DNA of 64,000 nt, taken from positions 248,001 to 312,000 of the forward strand of contig NZ_JACXBU010000008.1 of NCBI RefSeq assembly GCF_014700075.1, written 5' to 3'. Positions within the stretch are counted from its first letter, which is position 1; every line of letters starts with the position of its first letter. Below, one piece after another: positions 1 through 8,697 of this stretch. The position numbers and the translations under genes are program-made. The notes beneath the pieces were generated by a model, which did no database searches, was not told where the DNA came from, and worked only from the letters and a program-made list of their open reading frames with translations. This stretch comes from Pseudomonas sp. JM0905a (GTDB taxonomy: Bacteria; Pseudomonadota; Gammaproteobacteria; Pseudomonadales; Pseudomonadaceae).

Positions 1-1
1 C

Positions 2-346
2 CAGGCCCTCGGCGGCGTCAGCTTCAAGAAAGGCTGCTACACCGGCCAGGAAATCGTCGCCCGCATGCAGTACCTGGGCAAACTCAAGCGCCGCCTCTAC
101 CGCCTTGCGTTGGCCGACGGCGAGCTGCCGCAGCCCGGCGCCGAACTGTTCTCCCCGGTTCACCAGAGTTCAGTGGGTGAAGTGGTGCTGGCAGCTCCGG
201 CCGCGAACGGCTGCGAACTGCTTGCCGTGCTTCAGGAAGATGCCGTGAACGATGGCCGCATCCACCTGGGCGCCGCCGACGGCCCCGCACTGAACCTGCT
301 GAGCCTGCCCTACACCCTGGACGCCGACCGCGAAATCCAACGCTAG
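2..346 (+). CDS. ygfZ: YgfZ folate-binding protein, C-terminal part (5' end outside window)
   Basis: The open frame enters from the left edge and ends at the TAG at 344-346, so only the last 114 residues are present. Near its start is KGCYTGQE, the signature of the YgfZ/GcvT-like family, whose cysteine is conserved. YgfZ is a cytoplasmic tetrahydrofolate-dependent protein that helps maintain or repair certain iron-sulfur enzymes. The internal ATG at 65 is not a start, because the signature lies upstream of it in the same frame. The next gene (HDOD) starts 32 bp downstream, as in other pseudomonads. The family assignment rests on the motif and the gene order. Confidence 0.88.
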   Translation, partial: QALGGVSFKKGCYTGQEIVARMQYLGKLKRRLYRLALADGELPQPGAELFSPVHQSSVGEVVLAAPAANGCELLAVLQEDAVNDGRIHLGAADGPALNLLSLPYTLDADREIQR

Positions 347-378
347 CCCGCCCCTGAAGGCCACTGACGAGAAACTCA

Positions 379-1215
379 ATGAGCAAGCTTGCCGAGAAAG
401 TCCAACAGGAACTCATCCAGGCCATCGAAAGCGATGAGCTGGTTCTGCCGACCCTGCCGGAAGTCGCGCTGAAGGTGCGCGAAACCGCCGAAGACCCGAA
501 CGCGAGCATCCAGGACCTGGCCAAGGTGATCGGCAACGACGCCGCGCTGACAGCCCGCATCATCAAAGTGGTGAACAGCCCGCTGCTGCGCACCAACAAG
601 GAGATTACCGACCTGCAGATGGCCATCAGCCGTCTCGGCATCAACTACACCAGCAACCTCGCCACGGGCCTGGCCATGGAGCAGATGTTCCAGGCCACTT
701 CCGACGTGGTTGACCGCAAGATGCGCGAAGTCTGGAACAAAAGCACCGAAATCGCCGGTATCTGCCACGTACTCTGCCGACACTACACCCGCCTGATGCC
801 CGACCAGGCCACCCTGGCCGGCCTGGTGCAACAGATCGGCGTGCTGCCCATCCTCACCTATGCCGAAGAGCACAACGAGCTGCTGGCCGACTCCATCAGC
901 CTCAACCACGTGATCGAACGCATCCATCCGCTGATTGGCGACCGCATCCTGCGCGCCTGGGAATTCCCCGAGCCGATCGCCGCCGTCCCCAGCCAGTACC
1001 TGGACTTCAGCCGCAACTCGGCGCGCGTCGACTACATCGACATCGTCCAGGTCGCGACCCTGCAGAGCTACCTCGGCAGCGAGCACCCCTATACCCAACT
1101 GGACTGGAGCCAGGTGCCCGCCTTCGCCAAGCTCGGCCTCGACCCGAACGTCGACACGCAGGCCGACGAAGATCTCTCTGCCGCCATGGAAGCGGCCATG
1201 GGCATGCTCCAATAA
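379..1215 (+). CDS. HDOD domain-containing protein
   Basis: 278 residues, with no signal peptide or membrane segment. Residues about 20-210 match the HDOD fold, a degenerate HD phosphohydrolase-like domain without the metal-binding HD pair. The early segment LPEVALKVRE and the following 'NDAALTARIIKVVNS' region are typical of the family. HDOD proteins are usually non-catalytic signalling or scaffold proteins; no partner can be deduced here. The gene follows ygfZ closely and may be cotranscribed with it. This matches the position of PA0758-like genes next to the tct locus in P. aeruginosa. Confidence 0.85.
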   Translation: MSKLAEKVQQELIQAIESDELVLPTLPEVALKVRETAEDPNASIQDLAKVIGNDAALTARIIKVVNSPLLRTNKEITDLQMAISRLGINYTSNLATGLAMEQMFQATSDVVDRKMREVWNKSTEIAGICHVLCRHYTRLMPDQATLAGLVQQIGVLPILTYAEEHNELLADSISLNHVIERIHPLIGDRILRAWEFPEPIAAVPSQYLDFSRNSARVDYIDIVQVATLQSYLGSEHPYTQLDWSQVPAFAKLGLDPNVDTQADEDLSAAMEAAMGMLQ

Positions 1216-1281
1216 AGCCTTGCGCGCATTCGTCCATCCGGCGCTAGACTCAGGTTCCCCTACGTCGCTGGATGGAACCGG

Positions 1282-2037
1282 ATGCGCGTACTCATTCTCG
1301 CCTTCTGCCTGTTGTTCCACGGCCTTGCCGCCGCGGAAGAAGTGCGCCTGACCAATGGCGAGTGGGCGCCCTACCTGGGCGCCCGCCTGCCGCACCAGGG
1401 CGTGGCATCACGCATCGTCGAAGAGGCCTTCGCCCTGCAAGGCGTCAAGGTGCAGTGGGAGTTCTACCCCTGGACCCGTTCGATGCACCTGGCCGAGCGT
1501 GGCGAACGCGCCGGCACCGCCGTCTGGCTGCGCAGCCCGGAGCGAGAACGGCAGTTCTTCATCAGCGACCCGGTGGTGGAAAGCACTTACTACTTCTTCC
1601 ACCGCAAGGACCATCCCCTGGACTGGCAGCGGGTCTCCGACCTCAAGGACGTGCGCCTGGGTGGTGCGCTCGGCTACGACTACGGCGCAGCCTTCCAGCA
1701 GGCGGAGCGCGACGGCCAGATCAAGGTCAAGCGCCTCAGCGGCGAGGAACAGGGTCTTCGCATGGTCCTGGCCGGACGGCTGGACGCCTTTCCCATGGAC
1801 AAGGTCGTCGCCTTCGCCCTGCTCAACGACAAGTTCACCTCCGCCGATCGCGCCCGGTTGAGCTTCCATCCGCTTCCCGTACGTAGCGACAGCCTGCACC
1901 TGATGCTATCCCGCGAGGTGCCCGGCAATGCCGAACTGATCAAGCGCTTCAACGAGGGCCTGACCCTGTTGCGGGACAGCGGCAAGGTGGCCCGGTACCT
2001 GATGGAAGTGCAGGAGCCGCTGAGCCTCGCGCCGTAG
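1282..2037 (+). CDS. Periplasmic solute-binding protein, family 3 (amino-acid type)
   Basis: 251 residues. The first 18 residues form a signal peptide (MRVLILAFCLLFHGLAAA), so the product is periplasmic. The remainder resembles SBP_bac_3 proteins: an early 'NGEWAPYLG' segment, a middle 'GALGYDYG' segment beginning the second lobe, and a 'SREVPGNAELIKRFNEGL' region near the end. No permease or ATPase genes lie nearby, so it is an orphan binding protein; related orphan copies are common in Pseudomonas. The ligand cannot be deduced. A REP-like repeat follows its stop codon. Confidence 0.8.
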   Translation: MRVLILAFCLLFHGLAAAEEVRLTNGEWAPYLGARLPHQGVASRIVEEAFALQGVKVQWEFYPWTRSMHLAERGERAGTAVWLRSPERERQFFISDPVVESTYYFFHRKDHPLDWQRVSDLKDVRLGGALGYDYGAAFQQAERDGQIKVKRLSGEEQGLRMVLAGRLDAFPMDKVVAFALLNDKFTSADRARLSFHPLPVRSDSLHLMLSREVPGNAELIKRFNEGLTLLRDSGKVARYLMEVQEPLSLAP

Positions 2038-2049
2038 GCCGAAAAATAC

Positions 2050-2120
2050 TGTGGGAGCGAATTCATTCGCGAAGAGCAGGCCATTGGCGCTGACCAATCA
2101 CGATTGAAATCGCCCCCACA
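2050..2120. repeat. REP-like intergenic repeat, copy 1
   Basis: About 71 bp with inverted ends: it opens with TGTGGGAGCGAATTCATTCGC and closes with GATTGAAATCGCCCCCACA. The same ends recur at 42929-43025, 54608-54703 and, as a half copy, at 56125-56167. All copies are intergenic. This is the form of Pseudomonas REP/BIME palindromes. Confidence 0.75.
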
Positions 2121-2147
2121 ACCAAGCAGCTTCTCGGCGGGTCGACG

Positions 2148-3533
2148 TCACGCCGGCGGGAAACTCACCCGCACCTTAAGCCCGCCAGCGTCGCCATCGT
2201 GAAGGCTTATCTCAGCCTGGTGGGCGCGGCAGATCTCGCCGACGATCGCCAGCCCCAATCCCGCGCCACGACTCTGCACATTGCGCCGATAGAAGCGCTG
2301 GAACACCTTGTCGCGTTCCTCGGGCGGAATGCCGCTGCCGTCGTCCTCCACCTCCAGCACAGCCGGCGAGCACACCCGCAGGATCACGTTGCCGCCCTTG
2401 GGCGTATGGGCCAGGGCGTTGTCCACCAGGTTGCAAAGTAGTTCGTTGAGCAGCGTCGGCTCCCCCATCACCCAGGCCTGATCCTCCGCTTCCAGCGCCA
2501 GGGCGATGCCGCGCGCATGGGCCAGAGGAGCCAGCGCCATACCCAGCTCACGCGCCAGCTGCCCCAACTCGATACGCTCGGCGCCGCCTTCGGCGATGGC
2601 CCGCGCGCCGCTTTCGATGCGCGCCAGGGACAGCAGCTGGTTGGCCAGATGGGTCAGGCGATCGGTGTTCTGTGCCGCTTCTTCGAGGGTCGAACGCCAA
2701 ATCGCCGGGTCCTGCTCACGCAGCCCCAGCTCCACCCGCGCCTTGAGGGCGGCCAGTGGGGTACGCAGCTCGTGGGAAGCGTCCGCGATGAAATCGGCCT
2801 GACGCTGGAACAGGCCACGCAGGCGTTCGGTGAACCGGTTGAGTGCATCCACCAGGGGGCGCAATTCACGCTGCACCGCCACTTCCGGCAGAGGCCGCAG
2901 ATCGTCGGCCTCGCGTTCCTCCACCGCCAGACGCAGCTTGTTCAACGGTTGCAGCGAGGCGCTGACCGCCAGCCACACCAGCACCAGCGCCGCCACTACC
3001 AGCAGCACCAGGCGCCACAGGCTGTCCACCAACAGCCCCCTGGCCAGGCGCTCGCGGGCGCTTTCGGTCTCGGCGACGCGTATCTCGGCGATTCCGTTCA
3101 GCCGCGGCTCGCTCACCGGTTGCAACAGACTCACCACCCGCACCCCAACCCCTTCGTACTCGGCGTCATAGAAGCGCGCCAGCGCCGGGTAGTCGTCGGT
3201 GCGCTGGGTGCCCGGTGGTGGTGGTGGCAGGTGTTCGTAGCCCGAGACGAGTTTCCCGTCCGGGTCGTTCACCTGGTAGAAGATGCGCCCAGCGCTGTCG
3301 TAGGCGAAGACGTCCAGCGCCACATAGGGGACGTCCGCCTTCAGGCGCCCGTCGTTCTCATAAAGGCCATCGGCGATGGCCCTGGCCGACGCCAGCAGGG
3401 TGCGGTCGTAGGCGGTGTCGGCGGCTTCGCGGGCGTTCCAGTAGGAACTCAGGCTGGCGATCAGCAGCAGGCCACCCAGCATCAGCGCCAGGCGCCGCAG
3501 CAGCCGCCCGCGCAGGCTGCCGGCCTCACGCAT
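2148..3533 (-). CDS. tctE: Two-component sensor histidine kinase TctE
   Basis: 461 residues from the ATG at 3533. A longer upstream frame exists but would run deep into the regulator gene. Membrane helix 1 spans about 12-30, a periplasmic sensor about 31-170 and helix 2 about 174-190. The H-box DASHELRTPLAALK has the phosphorylated His at about 254; an N-box (NLVDNALAHTP), DDGSGIP and GAGLGLAI follow. The start overlaps the tctD stop by 8 bp, so the pair is translationally coupled. The divergent opdH-tctCBA genes identify it as TctE, which senses external tricarboxylates and phosphorylates TctD. The ligand is inferred from context. Confidence 0.9.
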   Translation of the reverse strand: MREAGSLRGRLLRRLALMLGGLLLIASLSSYWNAREAADTAYDRTLLASARAIADGLYENDGRLKADVPYVALDVFAYDSAGRIFYQVNDPDGKLVSGYEHLPPPPPGTQRTDDYPALARFYDAEYEGVGVRVVSLLQPVSEPRLNGIAEIRVAETESARERLARGLLVDSLWRLVLLVVAALVLVWLAVSASLQPLNKLRLAVEEREADDLRPLPEVAVQRELRPLVDALNRFTERLRGLFQRQADFIADASHELRTPLAALKARVELGLREQDPAIWRSTLEEAAQNTDRLTHLANQLLSLARIESGARAIAEGGAERIELGQLARELGMALAPLAHARGIALALEAEDQAWVMGEPTLLNELLCNLVDNALAHTPKGGNVILRVCSPAVLEVEDDGSGIPPEERDKVFQRFYRRNVQSRGAGLGLAIVGEICRAHQAEISLHDGDAGGLKVRVSFPPA

Positions 3534-4197
3534 CCTGGCTCTCCAGCAGGTAGCCCAGGCCTCGGAAGGTGACGATGCGCACAGCGCTGCCTTCCAGTTT
3601 CTTGCGCAAGCGGTGGATGTAGATCTCGATGGCATCGGGACTGGCTTCCTCGTCCAGCCCGAACACCTGGGAAGCCAGCTGCTCCTTGCTCATCACCCGC
3701 CCCGGCCGCGCGATCAGCGCCTCCAGCACGGATTGCTCGCGTGAGGTCAGGCTGAGAATGTCGTCTGCGAGGCTGAAGCGCCGGGTACCCAGGTCATAGA
3801 CCAGCGCCCCGCAACGTTGCTGCTGTTCGCCGCCGAGCACGCTGCGGCGCAGCAGTGCCTTGACCCGTGCCTCCAGTTCGGTCAGCTCAAAGGGTTTGGC
3901 CAGGTAGTCGTCGGCCCCGAGGTTGAGGCCATGGACCCGATCCTTCACTTCGCCGCGCGCGGTGAGCATCAGCACCGGCAGCGTCTTGCCGCGTCCGCGC
4001 AAGCGCGCCAGCACCTCGAAACCATCCATGCGCGGCAGGCCCACGTCCAGTACCGCCAGGGCGTAGTCCTCGCTGGCCAGGGCCAGGTCGGCGGCGACGC
4101 CATCGTGCAGCACGTCCACCGTCCAACCCGCGCTCTTGAGCACCTGGGCAACGCTTGCAGCCAACTGGGGATGGTCTTCGACCAGCAGGATTCGCAC
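3526..4197 (-). CDS. tctD: Response regulator TctD (OmpR family)
   Basis: 223 residues from a GTG at 4197, chosen because the receiver domain begins at once (VRILLVEDHPQL). An upstream in-frame start at 4281 would add 28 residues lacking domain character. The receiver has the acidic pair near residues 7-8, the phospho-acceptor Asp at about 51 (LDVGLP) and the conserved Lys in LAKPFE. The C-terminal winged helix ends with RGLGYLLE. In Pseudomonas and Salmonella TctD activates citrate/tricarboxylate uptake genes. Here it faces opdH across about 200 bp that must contain its target site. Confidence 0.9.
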   Translation of the reverse strand: MRILLVEDHPQLAASVAQVLKSAGWTVDVLHDGVAADLALASEDYALAVLDVGLPRMDGFEVLARLRGRGKTLPVLMLTARGEVKDRVHGLNLGADDYLAKPFELTELEARVKALLRRSVLGGEQQQRCGALVYDLGTRRFSLADDILSLTSREQSVLEALIARPGRVMSKEQLASQVFGLDEEASPDAIEIYIHRLRKKLEGSAVRIVTFRGLGYLLESQDA

Positions 4198-4274
4198 GAC
4201 AAAGTCTCCGAAAAGGCAGCGATCGCTCAGCAGTTTAACGGGCCGCTGACCGCTGTGAACGCCGCGCAAGGTTT

Positions 4275-4308
4275 CTTTCACACTGAAAGGCTGGCGAAAG
4301 TTTCACTG
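4275..4308. promoter_or_regulatory. Candidate TctD-binding region upstream of opdH
   Basis: In the tctD-opdH intergenic region, CTTTCA-CAC-TGAAAG forms an inverted repeat (4275-4289). TTTCAC recurs at 4276 and 4301, 25 bp apart. Repeated half sites in a short divergent region suit an OmpR-type regulator. The assignment is inferred from position and repetition only; no TctD consensus was available for comparison. Confidence 0.3.
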
Positions 4309-4378
4309 CATAGCATCGCGACAGGGTGGCAAGGACCACCCGTAGAAAAGCCGGCCCGTGGTTGCGCCGACTGACAAG

Positions 4379-4386
4379 AACAACAA
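4379..4386 (+). promoter_or_regulatory. CA motif (Hfq/Crc-type catabolite repression site) in opdH leader
   Basis: AACAACAA fits the AANAANAA motif bound by Hfq/Crc on Pseudomonas mRNAs. It lies immediately before the GGAG Shine-Dalgarno of opdH, where binding would block ribosome entry. A weaker similar stretch (ACAATAAAA, 5676-5684) precedes tctC. It would place tricarboxylate uptake under succinate-type catabolite repression. Confidence 0.5.
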
Positions 4387-4399
4387 TGGAGACCACTCG

Positions 4400-5665
4400 A
4401 TGCTCACTGCCGCACGGCAGGCGCTTGCGCCTGTTTGCACCCTCAGTCTCGCCATCGCAAGCTGCACCTTGGCCACCCAGGCCAATGCCGAGTTTTTCAA
4501 GGACAGCTCGGCGACCCTCGAAGCCCGCAACATCTACCTGAACCGCGACTTCCGCGACGGCTCCGGCCAGTCCAAGCGCGAGGAATGGGCACAAGGTTTG
4601 ATCCTCAACGTCGAATCCGGCTACACCGAAGGCACCGTCGGTGTGGGCCTCGACGCCCTCGGCATGCTCGGCATCAAGCTCGATTCCAGCCCCGGCCGCA
4701 GCGGTACCGACCTGCTGCCGGTGCAGGACGACGGTGGCACGCCGGACGAGTACAGCAAGCTCGGCCTGACCGCCAAGGTCCGCGCCTCGAAGAGCGAGTT
4801 GCGCCTGGGCACACACATTCCCGAACTGCCGGTGGTGAAGGCCAGCGACAGCCGCATCCTGCCCCAGGTGTTCGAAGGTGGCCTGCTCACCTCGAAGGAA
4901 ATCAGCAAACTGACCTTCACCGGTGGCCGCCTCAACGAGGTCAAGGACCGCGCCTCGACCAACTCCGAAGACCTGGCCATCAACAACAAGAACAAACGCT
5001 TCGCCGCAGCCGCCACGGGCGATCACTTTGACCTTGGCGGCCTGGACTACGCCGTCACCGAGCGTGTCACCGGCCGCTACTTCTTCGCCGAGCTGGACGA
5101 TGTCTACCGCCAGAACTTCTTCGGCCTGCTGGCCAGCCAGCCGCTGGGCGCCGGCACCCTGAGCGCCGACCTGCGCTACGCCATCAGCGACGACACCGGT
5201 CGCGCCGAGGCTGGCAAGGTGGATAACCGCGCCCTCAACGGCATGGTCAGCTACGGCCAGGGCAGCCACAAGGTCGGCCTGGGCTACCAGCGCATGAGCG
5301 GCGACACCGGTTACGCCTACATCGATGGCAGCGATCCCTTCCTGGTCAACTTCGTGCAGATCAACGACTTCGCCAACGCCGACCAGCGCTCCTGGCAGGC
5401 CCGCTACGACCTGGACTTCGCCGCCATGGGCGTGCCCGGCCTGAGCTTCATGACCCGCTACATCACCAGCGACAACGCCCAGGTCACCGGCAGCAGCGAG
5501 GAAGGCCGGGAATGGGAGCGCGATATCGAATTCAAGTACGTGGTCCCCAGCGGCAGCCTGAAGAACCTGACCTTCCGCGCCCGCCACGCCGGATTCCGCT
5601 CCAACTTCGCCCGTGATGCGGATGAACTTCGCCTGATCGTCAGTTATGCACTGCCGATCTGGTGA
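4400..5665 (+). CDS. opdH: OprD-family outer-membrane porin OpdH (tricarboxylate porin)
   Basis: 421 residues from the ATG at 4400, which has GGAG at suitable spacing. An upstream GTG at 4358 would add 14 residues before the signal peptide. The signal peptide is about residues 1-31 (cleavage near TQANA-EFF). The mature protein opens with 'SATLEARNIYLNRDFRDG', the usual OprD-family beginning, and ends in the beta-strand IVSYALPIW with a terminal aromatic residue. OprD proteins are 18-stranded barrels for small carboxylates and amino acids. Placement before tctCBA and opposite tctDE matches P. aeruginosa OpdH, linked to cis-aconitate and other tricarboxylates. Confidence 0.9.
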   Translation: MLTAARQALAPVCTLSLAIASCTLATQANAEFFKDSSATLEARNIYLNRDFRDGSGQSKREEWAQGLILNVESGYTEGTVGVGLDALGMLGIKLDSSPGRSGTDLLPVQDDGGTPDEYSKLGLTAKVRASKSELRLGTHIPELPVVKASDSRILPQVFEGGLLTSKEISKLTFTGGRLNEVKDRASTNSEDLAINNKNKRFAAAATGDHFDLGGLDYAVTERVTGRYFFAELDDVYRQNFFGLLASQPLGAGTLSADLRYAISDDTGRAEAGKVDNRALNGMVSYGQGSHKVGLGYQRMSGDTGYAYIDGSDPFLVNFVQINDFANADQRSWQARYDLDFAAMGVPGLSFMTRYITSDNAQVTGSSEEGREWERDIEFKYVVPSGSLKNLTFRARHAGFRSNFARDADELRLIVSYALPIW

Positions 5666-5702
5666 GGCCTGAACCACAATAAAACTCCACAGGAGACTCC
5701 CG

Positions 5703-6677
5703 ATGAAGACTGCCCTCTCCCGCATCGCCCTGATCACCTCGGGCCTGCTGCTGTCCACCCAGCTGCTGGCCGAGCCCAAGCGCCCCGAGTGCATCGCCCC
5801 GGCCAAGCCCGGCGGCGGCTTCGACCTCACCTGCAAGCTGGCCCAGAGCGGCCTGAAGGATGGCGGCCTGCTCAAGGCGCCGATGCGAGTCACCTACATG
5901 CCCGGCGGCGTCGGCGCCGTGGCCTACAACGCCGTGGTCGCCCAGCGCCCGAAGGATGCCGGCACCATCACCGCCTTCTCCTCCGGCTCGCTGCTGAACC
6001 TCGCCCAGGGCAAGTTCGGCCGTTACGACGAGAATGCCGTACGCTGGCTGGCGGGCATCGGCACCGATTACGGCGCCATCTCCGTACGCGCCGATTCCCC
6101 CTACAAGACCCTGGGCGACCTGGTCGAAGCCGTGAAGAAAGACCCCGCCGCCATCGTCTTCGGCGCCGGCGCCACCATCGGCGGCCAGGACTGGATGCAG
6201 ACCGCACTGATCGCCCGCGCCGCCGACATCGACCCGCAGAAGCTGCGTTACGTGGCCTTCGAGGGCGGCGGCGAGACCCTCACCGCTATGCTTGGCGGCC
6301 ACGTGCAGGTAACCAGCAGCGGCCTGGGTGAAATCACCCCGCAACTGGCCGCGGGCAAGATCCGCATCCTCGCCGTCCTCTCCGACCAGCGCCTGCCCGG
6401 CAAGCTGGCGGAAATCCCCACCGCCAAGGAGCAGGGCTTCGACATCGTCTGGCCGGTGATTCGCGGCTTTTACATGGGCCCGGAAGTCAGCGACGAGGAT
6501 TTCAACTGGTGGAAGCAGCAATTTGACACCCTGCTGGCCAGCGAAGAGTTCGCCAAGCTGCGTGAACAGCGCGACCTGTTCCCCCTGAGCCTCACCGGCG
6601 ACCAGTTGAAGGTGTACGTCTTCGACCAGGTGAAGCAGTACAAGCAGCTCGCCGGCGAATTCGGCCTGGCGCAGTAA
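5703..6677 (+). CDS. tctC: Tripartite tricarboxylate transporter binding protein TctC
   Basis: 324 residues, with AGGAG seven bases before the ATG. The signal peptide is about 1-22 (LLSTQLLA-EPKRPEC), so the product is periplasmic. TctC-family features are the early 'CIAPAKPGGGFDLTC' substrate loop, 'YMPGGVGAVAYN' and 'SGLGEITPQL'. TctC delivers citrate or related tricarboxylates to the TctA/TctB membrane pair. Two cysteines (residues about 30 and 43) sit close enough to form a disulfide. The gene lies 37 bp after opdH and before a hairpin that separates it from tctB. Confidence 0.93.
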   Translation: MKTALSRIALITSGLLLSTQLLAEPKRPECIAPAKPGGGFDLTCKLAQSGLKDGGLLKAPMRVTYMPGGVGAVAYNAVVAQRPKDAGTITAFSSGSLLNLAQGKFGRYDENAVRWLAGIGTDYGAISVRADSPYKTLGDLVEAVKKDPAAIVFGAGATIGGQDWMQTALIARAADIDPQKLRYVAFEGGGETLTAMLGGHVQVTSSGLGEITPQLAAGKIRILAVLSDQRLPGKLAEIPTAKEQGFDIVWPVIRGFYMGPEVSDEDFNWWKQQFDTLLASEEFAKLREQRDLFPLSLTGDQLKVYVFDQVKQYKQLAGEFGLAQ

Positions 6678-6693
6678 TCGCCCCAACCCGGCC

Positions 6694-6715
6694 CCCTCTC
6701 CCCCCTGGGAGAGGG
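6694..6715. repeat. Intergenic hairpin between tctC and tctB
   Basis: CCCTCTCCC and GGGAGAGGG form a 9-bp GC-rich stem with a 4-base loop. No T-run follows, so it is not a standard terminator. In an operon, such a hairpin could stabilise the upstream tctC message or partly attenuate transcription, giving more binding protein than permease. That role is inferred. Confidence 0.6.
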
Positions 6716-6743
6716 GCGACTCCGCATTCCTAGGTAAACCGCC

Positions 6744-7187
6744 ATGTACGTACGAATCTTCGCTGCGGTCTGGCTGCTCGTCTGCGCCCTGCTCGCCGTC
6801 GTCGCCTGGGGCTTCCAGGCGCCATTCAGCTACGACCCGGTCGGCCCGCGCGCCTACCCCCTGCTGCTGCTGTTCCTGATGGCCACCGCCGCCATCTGGC
6901 TGATCTACAAGCCTGGTGACGTCGAGGACCTGCCGATTTCCTGGTCCCTGGCGCGCAAGGTCACGATCTTCGTCATCGCCCTGTTCGCCTATGGGCTGCT
7001 CTTCGAGCCTCTGGGCTTCGTCGTCAGCACCACCCTCGTGGGCTTCGGCCTCGGCATGCTGTTCAACGGCCGCCTGCTGCCCAGCCTGGCCAGCGGCCTC
7101 TTGATGGGCGCGCTGCTCTACGGCCTGTTCGACTACCTGCTGGACGTTCCGCTGCCCCTGGGGCTGCTGGCCTTCCTGGAGAACTGA
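6744..7187 (+). CDS. tctB: Tripartite tricarboxylate transporter small membrane subunit TctB
   Basis: 147 residues with four predicted membrane helices: about 5-25, 35-52, 68-90 and 100-135. The early 'YDPVGPRAYPLLL' is typical of TctB; the proline-rich loop after helix 1 is conserved in the family. TctB is the small integral membrane partner of TctA in a secondary, ion-coupled transporter. The tctA start codon follows one base after its stop codon, so the two are probably translated together. Confidence 0.92.
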   Translation: MYVRIFAAVWLLVCALLAVVAWGFQAPFSYDPVGPRAYPLLLLFLMATAAIWLIYKPGDVEDLPISWSLARKVTIFVIALFAYGLLFEPLGFVVSTTLVGFGLGMLFNGRLLPSLASGLLMGALLYGLFDYLLDVPLPLGLLAFLEN

Positions 7188-7188
7188 G

Positions 7189-8697
7189 ATGGAAACCCTG
7201 AACTTCCTGGCCCAGGGCTTCGACGTCGCCCTGCGTCCGATCAACCTCCTGGTGGCACTGTTCGGCGCCTTCATCGGCACCGTGGTCGGCCTATTGCCGG
7301 GCCTGGGGCCGATCAACGGCGTGGCGATCCTGCTGCCCCTGGCATTCGCCCTCGGCCTGCCGCCGGAAACCGCGCTGATCCTGCTGGCCGCCGTGTACCT
7401 GGGCTGCGAGTACGGCGGGCGCATCTCGGCGATCCTGCTCAACGTACCGGGCGACGCTGCGGCCATCATGACCACCCTCGACGGTTATCCGCTGGCCCGG
7501 CAGGGCAAGGCCGGCATCGCCCTCTCGCTGTCGGCCATGAGTTCCTTCATCGGCAGCACCATCGCCACCATGGGCGTCGTACTCTTCGCACCAATCCTCG
7601 CCAACTGGGCGGTGGCCTTCGGGCCGGCGGAGTACTTCGTGCTGATGGTCTTCGCCATCGCCTGCCTGGGCGGCATGGTCGGCGACAAGCCGGTGAAGAC
7701 CCTGCTCTCGGCGCTGATCGGCCTGGGCCTGGCCACGGTGGGCGTGGACGCCAACACCGGCGTCTACCGTTTCACCTTCGACAGCGTCGGCCTGTCCGAC
7801 GGCATCCAGTTCGTAATCGTCGTCATCGGCCTGTTCAGCGTCAGCGAGATGCTGCTGATGCTCGAGCACACCTCCACTGGCCAGCAGGCCGTGAAGGCCA
7901 GCGGACGCATGCTGTTCAACATGAAGGAGTTCACCTTCACCTGGTGGAGCAGCGTACGCAGCTCCCTGGCCGGCTTCGTTATCGGCGTGCTGCCGGGTGC
8001 CGGCGCCACCATCGCCAGCGCCATCACCTACATGAGCGAGAAGCGCATGGCCGGCAGCAGCAGCCGCTTCGGCGAAGGTGACCTGCGTGGCGTGGCAGCA
8101 CCGGAAGCGGCCAACAACGCTTCGGCCTGCGGTTCGCTGATTCCCATGCTGACCCTCGGCGTGCCGGGCTCGGGCACCACTGCGGTGATGATCGGTGCAC
8201 TCACCCTGTACAACATCACCCCTGGCCCGCTGCTGTTCGAGCAGCAGCCCGATGTTGTCTGGGGCCTGATCGCCTCGCTGTTCATCGGCAACGTCATCCT
8301 GCTGGTGATGAACATCCCGCTGGTGGGCCTGTTCGCCCGCATGCTCAGCGTACCGACCTGGATCCTGGTGCCGGCGATCACCGTCGTCAGCGTGGTGGGG
8401 GTGTACGCCGTGCACAGCACCACCTTCGACCTGGTGCTGATGGCGGCCCTAGGGGTGTTCGGCTACCTGCTGCGCAAAATGGACTTCCCGCTGTCGTCGC
8501 TGATCCTCGGCTTCGTCCTTGGCGAGCTGATGGAATCCAACCTGCGCCGCGCCCTGTCCATCACCAACGGCGATCTCGGCATCCTCTGGAGCAGCCCGAT
8601 CACCATCGCCCTCTGGGTGCTCACCGCGGTGATGCTGGCCCTGCCGGGTATCCGCTGGATACGCGCGCGCCGCGCCAAGGCGCTGGCTCATGCCTAA
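7189..8697 (+). CDS. tctA: Tripartite tricarboxylate transporter large membrane subunit TctA
   Basis: 502 residues, the usual TctA length, with about 11-12 hydrophobic helices. Two family hallmarks are visible: the N-terminal 'GTVVGLLPGLGPINGVAILLP' segment (about residues 30-50) and its internal repeat 'VIGVLPGAGATIAS' (about 265-278), reflecting the two-fold architecture. 'LGVPGSGTTAVMIGAL' lies near residue 325. It forms the translocation path for tricarboxylates. The stop overlaps the following permease gene by 8 bp, indicating coupling. Confidence 0.95.
   Translation: METLNFLAQGFDVALRPINLLVALFGAFIGTVVGLLPGLGPINGVAILLPLAFALGLPPETALILLAAVYLGCEYGGRISAILLNVPGDAAAIMTTLDGYPLARQGKAGIALSLSAMSSFIGSTIATMGVVLFAPILANWAVAFGPAEYFVLMVFAIACLGGMVGDKPVKTLLSALIGLGLATVGVDANTGVYRFTFDSVGLSDGIQFVIVVIGLFSVSEMLLMLEHTSTGQQAVKASGRMLFNMKEFTFTWWSSVRSSLAGFVIGVLPGAGATIASAITYMSEKRMAGSSSRFGEGDLRGVAAPEAANNASACGSLIPMLTLGVPGSGTTAVMIGALTLYNITPGPLLFEQQPDVVWGLIASLFIGNVILLVMNIPLVGLFARMLSVPTWILVPAITVVSVVGVYAVHSTTFDLVLMAALGVFGYLLRKMDFPLSSLILGFVLGELMESNLRRALSITNGDLGILWSSPITIALWVLTAVMLALPGIRWIRARRAKALAHA

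Noticed and set aside
4235-5893. Long open frame (552 codons) on the minus strand opposite opdH
   Set aside because: It mirrors the codon positions of the well-supported porin gene. The translated sequence is rich in Ala/Gly/Val without domain motifs, as expected for an antisense frame in GC-rich DNA.
5640-7475. Minus-strand open frame of 611 codons across tctC and tctB
   Set aside because: Antisense to two recognised genes of an intact transport operon. Its composition is Gln/Ala/Gly-rich and has no family signature.
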